A model generated the notes under the pieces. It was not told the DNA's origin. It searched no databases and worked only from the letters and a program-made list of their open reading frames with translations. This document shows, piece after piece, positions 8,093 through 15,724 of a stretch of 64,000 nucleotides of DNA (the first letter of the stretch is position 1; each line of letters starts with the position of its first letter). Where the stretch lies: contig NZ_CP138921.1 in NCBI RefSeq assembly GCF_047124445.1, positions 3,286,001-3,350,000 of the forward strand, read 5' to 3'. The translations under genes and the position numbers were made by a program. Source of the stretch: Shimia sp047124445 (lineage in GTDB: Bacteria > Pseudomonadota > Alphaproteobacteria > Rhodobacterales > Rhodobacteraceae).

Positions 8093-11000
8093 GTGCCACT
8101 ACAGGGAATTCGCGCGCGCCTGCTTGTCACCTTTCTCCTTGCGTCTGTGCTGCCATTGGCGCTCGGCGGCTTGGTTTTTTATCGACTTGTCAATCAGACC
8201 ATCACAACCGAAACCTTTGAGAAGGTGGCCTTTGCGCGGGACGCCAAGGCCAGTGAGATTGCGCAATATGTGACCTATGCCAGCCGGCAGGCGGAAAACC
8301 TCGCGCAGTCGGCAAACGTGCGCTACTCGGTTGGGGAATTCTACGGTTTCAGCCATGCGCTGCGGCAGATGGACGGCACGCCAGAGGAAGCGGGCGCGCA
8401 ACTTCGCAGCATCTTTGGCGTCGACAGTGCTGCAGGCAATCGGGCTGAAGAAGAGATCGAAGACCAGTTGCTGCGCGAGGCTTTGGAGTATTCCAACACG
8501 CACCGTCGGTTTCATCGAGACTTTGAAGAGTTCCTGCGGGAGGCGGAGTTTGACAATTTGTACCTCGCTGACCGTCACGGGCAAGTGGTCTATTCGGTCT
8601 ACAAAGATGCCTATTTGGGGCGGCCGCTCAATCAGCGTGTAATTGGGTTGGGGCAGGCCTACTACAAAGTGACCACCGGCGCGGGCTTTGAGCCCGTGTT
8701 TCAGGATTTCGCGGTGGACGCTATCACCGGAGAGCTGGCCGCCTATCTGGCCGTGCCGGTGCGGCTTCATGGCAGCCACCGTGGCGCGATGATCTTGCGG
8801 ATACCGCCCAACAGCCTTGAGGCGCTGGTGACGGAAAGTGATGCGGATGTGTCTGTGTTGTCCTCGGGCGGCATTGTGATTGCCTCCAATGGCGGCCCTG
8901 CCGCAGGCGGCCCGGTAAAGATGCCCAAGCAAATGACGGGTTTGGATGGTGTGGCGGTGTTGGAGGCTGGATTGTCGGGCGGGGCGACGCTGTCGGCCTG
9001 GCGGGTGCTGGAAGACCCGTTCCCACAGTGGACGGTGGTGGCCGAAACCAGCAGGGATGCCGCTTTCAAGAACAGTGAACGCTTGCGGGAAACCTTGTTG
9101 GCAATCGGCGCAGTCGCAACGGCCATTTTGTCCATTTTGTCGTTTGTGTTTTCCAATGCCATCACGCGACCAGTGCGCCGCATGTCAGAAGCTGCCAGTG
9201 CTGTGGCGACGGGCAGTTTGAATGATGCGCTGCCGGAATATGATCGACCGGTGGAGTATGCGCGGTTGTCACGTGCGGTGAACCAAATGCGGCGGGCGTT
9301 GCGCGATCAATTGGACCTCATCCGCGACAAGAATGACGAGTTGCAAGAGAAGCTACGCGAGATCGGTGAGAAAAACGCTGAGCTGGAAGAGGCGGACCGG
9401 ATGAAGGACCGGTTTTTGGCCAATACTTCCCATGAGCTGCGCACGCCGCTCAACGGGATTATTGGTATTCTGGAAACGCTGGAAGGCGGGGCGATGGGCG
9501 AGATGCTGCCCGCGCAGGCCAGCCAGCTGCGGTTGATCACATTTAGCGCGCGGCGGTTGTCCCGGTTGGTGGATGATCTGTTGGACATCTATCGCATTCG
9601 CGAGGGGCGGATGCGTATGGATTTGCAGCCTGTTGATGTGTCCCATGCGGCGCATAGTGTGGTGCAGTTGTTGCAACCGACGTTTCAAGTGGATCCGGCC
9701 AAGTTTCAAATTGATCTGCCGGAGGATCTGCCGGCTGTGTATGCCGATCCGGTTAGGTTTGAGCAGATCCTGTTCAATCTGTTGTCCAATGCGGTGAAGT
9801 ATGGCGGTGGCAGTGATGTGGAAATCACGGCAGCGGTCTCGACTGCGGATCAGTTGGTGGTGTGCATTCGTGATCACGGGCCGGGCATTGCGGCGGACAG
9901 CATGGAGCGCATCTTCCACCCGTTAGAGCAACTGACGCCGGATGGATCGGGGCAGGCGACAGGCACAGGCTTGGGGCTGACCATCGCGCGCCACCTGGCT
10001 GATATGATGTCCGGTAGTATCGAAGTGTCCAGTACCCCCGGTGAGGGCGCCGAGTTTCGCGTGATCCTGCCGGTAACGGATCAAGCGCCGGTTGCGGTGT
10101 CGGAGGATTTGCTGCCAGCTGAATTTGTCACGGCCGCGGCACCACAGCCCGCTGTTGAAAAGGTGGAGACGGCCGCGCCGGAGGGATCGCCTTTGATTTT
10201 GGCGGTGGATGACGAGCCGATCAATTTGCAGGTTTTGCAGAACCTGCTGGTACCACAGGGCTATCGGGTGATGACTGCACACAACGGGTCGGAAGCATTG
10301 CGCAGTGTCGCCAAAGAGCGTCCGGACTTGATTGTGCTGGATGTGATGATGACCGGGCTGAGCGGGCTGGATGTTGCGCGGGATTTGCGGCGGCGGCACC
10401 GTCTGCATGAGCTGCCGATTATCCTGCTGACAGCGCGGGGTCGCACCAGCGACATGCTGGCTGGGTTTGATGCCGGGGCGAATGACTACGTGGTGAAGCC
10501 TTTTGCAAAGGACGAGTTGCTCAGCCGTATTCGCACGCTTCTGGAGGCGAGCCGCGCGCGCAGTCAGGCGGAGGAAAACCGGGAACTCAAAGAGGAGATC
10601 GAACGCCGCATTCAGATTGAAGATGCGTTGCGACTGTCGCAGCGGCGAATGGCGCAGCTGCTTGATACGCTGGAAGACGGTCTGATCTGTGTGAATGCGC
10701 GGGGGCTGATCACCTATGCGAACGAGGCGGGGCAGAAGGTACTGGATACACCGGTCGCGGTGAACAAGAGCCGATTGAAAGATGTCCTGCCAGAAGACGT
10801 GCTGACGCCTTTGGAGCAGACAGAGGTTGAGGATGAGCCAATCCACATTCAGGTGACATTGCGTGGGCAACCGCATCAGGTGAGCCTGTTTGCGATGTTG
10901 CCGGAAGCGGGCGGCGGACGCGCCTTGTTGTTCACACCGGGGCAGGTGCCTCGGGCGCAGTTTGTGAACTCGCTGCGCGATGTTGTGGACACCTCCTTGC

Positions 11001-11383
11001 CGTCCTTGATGGCGCGGGATGAAGGCGGGGATGAGGCGCAAGGGCCGGGAGATGCGTATCGGGAGGCCATTGTCACCCTGATGTCGGAGTCTCTGGACAT
11101 CTGGGGCGCGGCCACCGGTAAGAGTAAGATTGATTTTGCCGAAACCAGTGGCATCTGGCGGGTGAACCTGGACAAGACATCGTTGCAGACCCGCACGTTG
11201 GACAAGTATTTGCTGATCGAGACTTTGCCGGACAATCCGCGGTGGCGGGATGTGTTGAAGACGGTGAAGTTTGTGCTGGCGCTCAAAGAACGGGCCACGG
11301 TTGGTGAGGCCATTGGCGCGCGGTTTGATGCGCTTGAGGTGCGTCTGGAAGAGTTCCGGCTGCTGATGGATCAGAGGGATTAA
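8093..11383 (+). CDS. chiS: ChiS-like hybrid sensor histidine kinase with C-terminal DNA-binding domain
   Basis: A 1096-residue membrane kinase. I start it at the GTG at 8093, with GGAG at 8084-8087; the residues encoded upstream do not look like a leader. Order: TM1 (about 7-30), periplasmic sensor (31-330), TM2 (335-357), HAMP, a short coiled coil, HisKA with SHELRTPLN (His447), HATPase_c (about 545-660, with the NAVKYGG and GTGLGL motifs), receiver (VDDE at 705-708, phospho-Asp750, Lys in VVKPF), a second coiled coil, a PAS-like segment from about 853, and a C-terminal module (about 985-1090) containing SGIWRV and LQTRTLDKYL. In Vibrio, ChiS has this layout and binds DNA itself. Divergence from a CBP-like binding protein and GH20 operon supports the same job. 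No separate response regulator is adjacent. Confidence 0.85.
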   Translation: MPLQGIRARLLVTFLLASVLPLALGGLVFYRLVNQTITTETFEKVAFARDAKASEIAQYVTYASRQAENLAQSANVRYSVGEFYGFSHALRQMDGTPEEAGAQLRSIFGVDSAAGNRAEEEIEDQLLREALEYSNTHRRFHRDFEEFLREAEFDNLYLADRHGQVVYSVYKDAYLGRPLNQRVIGLGQAYYKVTTGAGFEPVFQDFAVDAITGELAAYLAVPVRLHGSHRGAMILRIPPNSLEALVTESDADVSVLSSGGIVIASNGGPAAGGPVKMPKQMTGLDGVAVLEAGLSGGATLSAWRVLEDPFPQWTVVAETSRDAAFKNSERLRETLLAIGAVATAILSILSFVFSNAITRPVRRMSEAASAVATGSLNDALPEYDRPVEYARLSRAVNQMRRALRDQLDLIRDKNDELQEKLREIGEKNAELEEADRMKDRFLANTSHELRTPLNGIIGILETLEGGAMGEMLPAQASQLRLITFSARRLSRLVDDLLDIYRIREGRMRMDLQPVDVSHAAHSVVQLLQPTFQVDPAKFQIDLPEDLPAVYADPVRFEQILFNLLSNAVKYGGGSDVEITAAVSTADQLVVCIRDHGPGIAADSMERIFHPLEQLTPDGSGQATGTGLGLTIARHLADMMSGSIEVSSTPGEGAEFRVILPVTDQAPVAVSEDLLPAEFVTAAAPQPAVEKVETAAPEGSPLILAVDDEPINLQVLQNLLVPQGYRVMTAHNGSEALRSVAKERPDLIVLDVMMTGLSGLDVARDLRRRHRLHELPIILLTARGRTSDMLAGFDAGANDYVVKPFAKDELLSRIRTLLEASRARSQAEENRELKEEIERRIQIEDALRLSQRRMAQLLDTLEDGLICVNARGLITYANEAGQKVLDTPVAVNKSRLKDVLPEDVLTPLEQTEVEDEPIHIQVTLRGQPHQVSLFAMLPEAGGGRALLFTPGQVPRAQFVNSLRDVVDTSLPSLMARDEGGDEAQGPGDAYREAIVTLMSESLDIWGAATGKSKIDFAETSGIWRVNLDKTSLQTRTLDKYLLIETLPDNPRWRDVLKTVKFVLALKERATVGEAIGARFDALEVRLEEFRLLMDQRD

Positions 11384-11556
11384 GCGTTGGATATGGTCTT
11401 GGGCGGTTGGGGATTGCGTTTCTCTGCAAAATCTCTATACACCGCCGCCATACATGCGCGTGCAGCCCGCTCAGGCTTGATCTGATTCTCTGAACAAGAG
11501 AGCCCGTTCGGGACGTAGCACGCATTTAACCGTACCGAACCAAAAGGTCTCAGATC
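11384..11556 (+). promoter_or_regulatory. rpsT leader region
   Basis: The 173-bp gap before rpsT holds two small stem-loops: TCTCT/AGAGA around GAACA, and the tight CCCG/CGGG pair just after it. S20 genes are often autoregulated through their leaders, so these may be relevant, but the structures are short. No other gene is apparent. Confidence 0.35.
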
Positions 11557-11820
11557 ATGGCAAATTCGCCTCAGGCAAAGAAACGCGCCCGTCAGAACGA
11601 GCGTCGTCTTGAAGTTAACAAAGCCCGTCGTTCCCGCATCCGTACCTTCATCCGCAAAGTGGAAGAAGCGATCGAATCCGGCGACAAAGCAGCAGCTTCC
11701 ACAGCGCTGAAAGCAGCTCAGCCAGAACTGATGCGCGGTGTGTCCAAAGGTGTTTACCACAAGAACACTGCAGCGCGGAAAATGTCCCGCCTGGCAGCAC
11801 GGGTGAAAGCGCTGGCGTAA
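11557..11820 (+). CDS. rpsT: 30S ribosomal protein S20
   Basis: The 87-residue sequence starts ANSPQAKKRARQNERR and has the Lys/Arg-rich helical composition of S20, which binds 16S rRNA early in 30S assembly. The length equals the family norm. Codon use is strongly biased (CGT for Arg, AAA for Lys), as expected for a highly expressed gene. It is a single-gene unit followed at once by a perfect intrinsic terminator. Confidence 0.98.
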   Translation: MANSPQAKKRARQNERRLEVNKARRSRIRTFIRKVEEAIESGDKAAASTALKAAQPELMRGVSKGVYHKNTAARKMSRLAARVKALA

Positions 11821-11847
11821 GCCTCACTTCACAACGTATTCGGAAAG

Positions 11848-11874
11848 ACGCCGCTGTTTCAGCGGCGTTTTTTT
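11848..11874 (+). terminator. Intrinsic terminator of rpsT
   Basis: ACGCCGCTG (11848-11856) and CAGCGGCGT (11860-11868) form a perfect 9-bp stem with a TTT loop, followed by a run of seven T (11868-11874). Confidence 0.92.
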
Positions 11875-11878
11875 GTGC

Positions 11879-12682
11879 TCAGCTGTAGGCGATGAAGAGC
11901 AGGGCGGCCCCAAGCAGGATGCGGTAGATCACATAGGGTGTGAAGCTGACCGAGCGCAGGAGGCGCATCATCAGCGCCAGCGCCAAGAGGGCGGCAAAGA
12001 AGGAAAAGACGGCGGCGATGGCAGCGTCCTTGGCCAAAGCCATATTGGCTTCCTTGATGACATCCAGCGACAGCAGTGCGCCGCTGGCGATGATGGTCGG
12101 GATCGACATCAGCATCGCAAGTTTGGCGGCGTCTGAACGGGCGTAGCCGAGTTGGCGTGCGCCGGTGATGGTGATGCCGGAGCGGGAGGTGCCGGGGATC
12201 AGGGCGACGGCCTGCCAGAGGCCCATTTTTACGGCGTCCTTGAGAGACCAATCCGCTTCGGTTTTGGTTTGTGGGCCGCGTTGGTCCATCCACCACAGCA
12301 AAATCCCAAACAGGATCATGGCCCATCCAATCACGGCGACAGAGCGCATGGCGTCGTTCAGGCCGGTGATTTTGAGCAAGAAGCCGGCAACGATGACAGG
12401 GACTGTTGCCACGGTCAAAAGAAAGGCGAGCCGGGCGCCGGGGGTGTCGACGCGACCGGTGAGCATGCGAGGCAATCCGCAGAAGGCCACTTTGGTGTCG
12501 CGCCAGAAATAGAGGATCACGGCGCCCAATGTGCCGACGTGCGCCGCGACATCAATGGCGAGCCCCTGGTCAGGGAGCGGGGTCACTTTGGACAGGAGAA
12601 TCAGGTGCCCGGAAGAGCTCACAGGTAGGAATTCGGTGAGGCCCTGGATGATCGCCACCAGAAAAATGTGAAAAAGAGCCAT
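11879..12682 (-). CDS. uppP: Undecaprenyl-diphosphatase
   Basis: A 267-residue polytopic membrane enzyme that recycles undecaprenyl pyrophosphate to the monophosphate carrier for peptidoglycan synthesis and confers bacitracin tolerance. Both BacA/UppP signatures are present: EFLPVSSSGH (residues 17-26) and PGTSRSG (163-169), containing the expected catalytic Glu, Ser and Arg. The length matches the family. It is convergent with rpsT, whose terminator ends 4 bp from the stop codon, and divergent from gltD across a dyad-rich region. Confidence 0.96.
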   Translation of the reverse strand: MALFHIFLVAIIQGLTEFLPVSSSGHLILLSKVTPLPDQGLAIDVAAHVGTLGAVILYFWRDTKVAFCGLPRMLTGRVDTPGARLAFLLTVATVPVIVAGFLLKITGLNDAMRSVAVIGWAMILFGILLWWMDQRGPQTKTEADWSLKDAVKMGLWQAVALIPGTSRSGITITGARQLGYARSDAAKLAMLMSIPTIIASGALLSLDVIKEANMALAKDAAIAAVFSFFAALLALALMMRLLRSVSFTPYVIYRILLGAALLFIAYS

Positions 12683-12753
12683 TTTTGGCAGGATCCTTCG
12701 TTGACCGACTCACGTATAATTGGTCAATGATTCAAGGGAAATACAGAATATAA

Positions 12754-12766
12754 GTCCGAATCGGAC
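12754..12766. promoter_or_regulatory. 13-bp palindrome upstream of gltD/uppP
   Basis: GTCCGA-A-TCGGAC is a perfect inverted repeat with a 1-nt centre, set in an AT-rich 221-bp divergent promoter region. It could be an operator for either gene. The binding protein is unknown. Confidence 0.45.
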
Positions 12767-12772
12767 CAAAAA

Positions 12773-12838
12773 TTTGGCAATTTTTTGCATTTTCACCACG
12801 CCATTTGCCAAAAAACTGAAATATAGGTCAGTATATTT
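12773..12838. promoter_or_regulatory. Two further inverted repeats in the gltD promoter region
   Basis: TTTGGCAA (12773-12780) is inverted as TTGCCAAA (12805-12812). AAATATA (12819-12825) is inverted as TATATTT (12832-12838) around GGTCAG. Both lie within 140 bp of the gltD start. They may bind a nitrogen- or amino-acid-responsive regulator, but no consensus could be assigned by eye. Confidence 0.35.
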
Positions 12839-12903
12839 GACTTTTATGTCGGGTGAATATTTTTTAAACACACCGAACCAGAATTAATCAGGAGGCAGCT
12901 GAC

Positions 12904-14340
12904 GTGGCTAAGCAACCTATGCTGAAATTTGTGACTGTGGATCGCGACATGCCGGAGAAGCGTGGCGCCACTGTACGCAAGGAAGATTTCAACGAAATCT
13001 ATGCTGAGTTCGCTAAGGCGAAAGCTGAGGAACAGGCGAGTCGCTGTTCCCAGTGTGGTGTTCCTTACTGTCAGAGCCACTGCCCGCTGCACAACAACAT
13101 CCCGGATTGGCTGCGCCTGACCGCGACAGGCCGTCTGGAAGAGGCCTATGCGGTTAGCCAGGCGACCAACACTTTCCCGGAAATCTGTGGCCGTATCTGT
13201 CCGCAGGACCGTCTGTGTGAGGGTAACTGTGTGATTGAACAGTCAGGCCACGGCACTGTGACCATTGGGTCTGTTGAGAAATACATCACCGATACGGCTT
13301 GGGAACAGGGCTGGGTTGAGGCGATCTCCCCGGTTCAGGAGCGTTCCGAGAGCGTTGGCATTATTGGCGCGGGCCCCGGTGGTCTGGCCGCGGCGGACCG
13401 TTTGCGCCGTGCGGGTCTGCAAGTGACCATCTATGATCGTTACGACCGTGCGGGTGGGTTGCTGACCTACGGCATCCCAGGATTTAAGCTGGAAAAAGAT
13501 GTGGTTATGCGCCGCAACAAGCTGCTGGAAGATGGTGGCGTGACCTTCAAGCTGAACTGCAACGTGGGCGAGGACATCTCTTTCCAAGAGATTCGTGACG
13601 CGCATGATGCGGTGATCATTGCGACCGGTGTCTATAAGAGCCGTGACCTCGGTGGGCCGGGTGCCGGTGCCAAAGGCATCGTGAAGGCGATTGACTATCT
13701 GACCGCCTCCAACCGTCAGAACTTTGGCGATAGCGTGCCAGAGATCGAGAGCGGTGAACTTTTTGCGGAAGGCAAAAAGGTTGTTGTGATTGGTGGCGGT
13801 GACACGGCGATGGACTGTGTACGGACCGCGATCCGTCAGGGGGCGGAGAGCGTGAAGTGTCTTTACCGTCGTGACAAAGCCAACATGCCGGGTTCCCAGC
13901 GTGAGACACAGAACGCTGAAGAGGAAGGCGTTGAATTTGTGTGGCTTTCCGCGCCGAAAGGCTTCACCGGTGGCGATAGCGTTGAAGGTGTGATGGTCCA
14001 AAAAATGCGTCTGGGTCAGCCGGATGCGTCTGGCCGTCAGAGCCCTGAAGTGATCGAAGGTGCGGACTATGTTGAGGACGCGGACCTTGTGATTAAGGCG
14101 CTGGGCTTTGAGCCTGAAGATCTGCCAACTCTTTGGGATCAGCCGGAGCTGGAAGTGACCCGCTGGGGCACTGTGAAAGCGCAGTTCACCACCGGTGCAA
14201 CTGACCTCGAGGGCGTTTATGCCGTGGGTGACATCGTGCGCGGTGCGAGCCTTGTGGTGTGGGCGATCAAAGACGGCCGCGACTGTGCTGATGCAATCCT
14301 TGAAAAGCTGGGCGCAACCCCGGCGATGGCTGCGGAATAA
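12904..14340 (+). CDS. gltD: Glutamate synthase (NADPH) small subunit
   Basis: A 478-residue flavoprotein that passes electrons from NADPH to the large subunit for glutamate formation. The N-terminal Cys groups that bind the [4Fe-4S] clusters are visible: C48, C51, C56, C60 and C95, C99, C105, C109. The FAD-binding GAGPGG is at 155-160, and the NADPH-binding VVVIGGGDTAMD lies near residue 295. The GTG start at 12904 has AGGAGG at 12890-12895. Length fits GltD. A hairpin follows the gene, and two unrelated small genes separate it from gltB. Confidence 0.97.
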   Translation: MAKQPMLKFVTVDRDMPEKRGATVRKEDFNEIYAEFAKAKAEEQASRCSQCGVPYCQSHCPLHNNIPDWLRLTATGRLEEAYAVSQATNTFPEICGRICPQDRLCEGNCVIEQSGHGTVTIGSVEKYITDTAWEQGWVEAISPVQERSESVGIIGAGPGGLAAADRLRRAGLQVTIYDRYDRAGGLLTYGIPGFKLEKDVVMRRNKLLEDGGVTFKLNCNVGEDISFQEIRDAHDAVIIATGVYKSRDLGGPGAGAKGIVKAIDYLTASNRQNFGDSVPEIESGELFAEGKKVVVIGGGDTAMDCVRTAIRQGAESVKCLYRRDKANMPGSQRETQNAEEEGVEFVWLSAPKGFTGGDSVEGVMVQKMRLGQPDASGRQSPEVIEGADYVEDADLVIKALGFEPEDLPTLWDQPELEVTRWGTVKAQFTTGATDLEGVYAVGDIVRGASLVVWAIKDGRDCADAILEKLGATPAMAAE

Positions 14341-14358
14341 GTGTTAATTGGCGCGGTG

Positions 14359-14381
14359 CCGACGTCCAAAAGGGACGTCGG
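14359..14381 (+). terminator. Terminator-like hairpin after gltD
   Basis: CCGACGTCC (14359-14367) and GGACGTCGG (14373-14381) form a perfect 9-bp stem with an AAAAG loop. No T-run follows, so it may stop only part of the transcription or stabilise the 3' end of gltD. Confidence 0.5.
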
Positions 14382-14461
14382 TATTGCGTCTGTATCACGA
14401 CTGTTTTGCGACTGTGCAACTTTCGACCAGCGTTTGTTAACGTGACAGAGGTGTTGACCCA

Positions 14462-14917
14462 ATGACGACCAAAACCACATCGACCAAGACCGGCGCATGC
14501 CTGTGTGGGGCGGTGCGGTTTGAGTCCGCCAAAGTGCCAGCCGAGGCGGGCATCTGTCATTGTGATCAATGTCGCCGCTGGACCGGTGTCGCGTTGATGG
14601 GGGTGACAGTGCCAACCGAGTCGCTCACTTGGACCGGGGCCGAGCATATCGCGCGTCTCCAGAGTTCGGAGTGGGCCGAGCGGGCCTGGTGCAGCAAATG
14701 CGGCACCAACCTGTTTTACCGCGTGACTGCGGACAACGAATGGGCCGGTGGCACGGAGATTCCGGTGGGGCTGTTTGATGATCCAAACGGCTTCACGCTT
14801 AAGAATGAGATCTTCATCGATCAGAAGCCCGACAGTTTTGGCTTCACCGGTGATGGTCGCAAGGAAATGACCCGGGCGCAATGCATCGCTTTGTTCAGCG
14901 ATCTTGGGACGACCTGA
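14462..14917 (+). CDS. GFA family protein (glutathione-dependent formaldehyde-activating enzyme fold)
   Basis: A 151-residue protein with the zinc-site cysteines of the GFA/Mss4-like fold: C13 and C15 (CLC), C32, C34, C37 (CHCDQC) and C77, C80 (CSKC). The founding member, Gfa of Paracoccus, was proposed to help glutathione react with formaldehyde, but most family members have no proven activity. It has a weak ribosome-binding site. It lies between gltD and gltB in the same direction, 12 bp before the hydrolase gene. Confidence 0.88.
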   Translation: MTTKTTSTKTGACLCGAVRFESAKVPAEAGICHCDQCRRWTGVALMGVTVPTESLTWTGAEHIARLQSSEWAERAWCSKCGTNLFYRVTADNEWAGGTEIPVGLFDDPNGFTLKNEIFIDQKPDSFGFTGDGRKEMTRAQCIALFSDLGTT

Positions 14918-14932
14918 GGGACAGGCCGCTTG

Positions 14933-15724
14933 ATGGATCACCGAGTCGACATTCAGATGGGGATCGCGACCGAGGACCATGAGGTGGCTTACATGCGTGG
15001 CACCGGCAAACGGTTGGTGGTGTCGCTTGGCGGGGTGGGCACGAGGCCCAACGAGATGCCGCCGTTTGAATTTGTGGGGACCGCGTCGCAGGGCGGAGAG
15101 AACCACGTGATCCTGGTCACAGAGCGGGCCAGAACTTGGATGAACAGCCCGGATTTGCCCGAGGCGATTGTGAAGGAGATAGAGACGGTGGTGGCACGCG
15201 AAGCCATTGACGAGGTGGTTGCCCTGGGCAACAGCATGGGCGGCTTTATGGCGCTTGTGTTGCCGACGCTGACCCGTGTCGACACCGTTGTGGCGCTGTC
15301 TCCGCAATTCTCCATGCATCCCAGAGTGGTGCCGGAAGAGACCCGTTGGCAGAAGTGGCGCCGCCGCTTTCCGACCTATCGGTTCCGTCAGGTGCCTGCG
15401 CCACAAGACGGCACGCGCTATGTCGTGCTGCACGGCGACACGCCGGAAGAACGCATTCACTGGGCCCGCTTTGCGCAAGCGCCCAAAACCTTCAACCATT
15501 TCATCCTGCGGGGCGAGTCCCACGATCTGGTGAAAGCGTTGAAGAAACTCGACATCATGCGTCCGCTGCTTGAGCGGGCCATGGACATGAAAACGCGCCA
15601 GGTGCGCAAACTGTTGGAAGGCCATTTCACCGTGGTGCGCAGGGAAGACCTGCCACAGGCGGAGCAAACGGCGCCAAGCTACCCCACAACTCTGGGACAG
15701 GAGACCGTCAATGACAAAGTATGA
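14933..15724 (+). CDS. Alpha/beta hydrolase-like protein
   Basis: A 263-residue protein with a nucleophile elbow GNSMGG (Ser101), a candidate acid in LHGDTPEE and a candidate His in GESHDLV, the order expected for an alpha/beta-hydrolase triad. No signal peptide, so cytoplasmic. The substrate is unknown; lid and specificity elements are not recognisable. The ATG at 14933 is preferred over the adjacent TTG at 14930. Its 3' end overlaps the gltB start by 14 nt, suggesting translational coupling with glutamate synthase. Confidence 0.75.
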   Translation: MDHRVDIQMGIATEDHEVAYMRGTGKRLVVSLGGVGTRPNEMPPFEFVGTASQGGENHVILVTERARTWMNSPDLPEAIVKEIETVVAREAIDEVVALGNSMGGFMALVLPTLTRVDTVVALSPQFSMHPRVVPEETRWQKWRRRFPTYRFRQVPAPQDGTRYVVLHGDTPEERIHWARFAQAPKTFNHFILRGESHDLVKALKKLDIMRPLLERAMDMKTRQVRKLLEGHFTVVRREDLPQAEQTAPSYPTTLGQETVNDKV

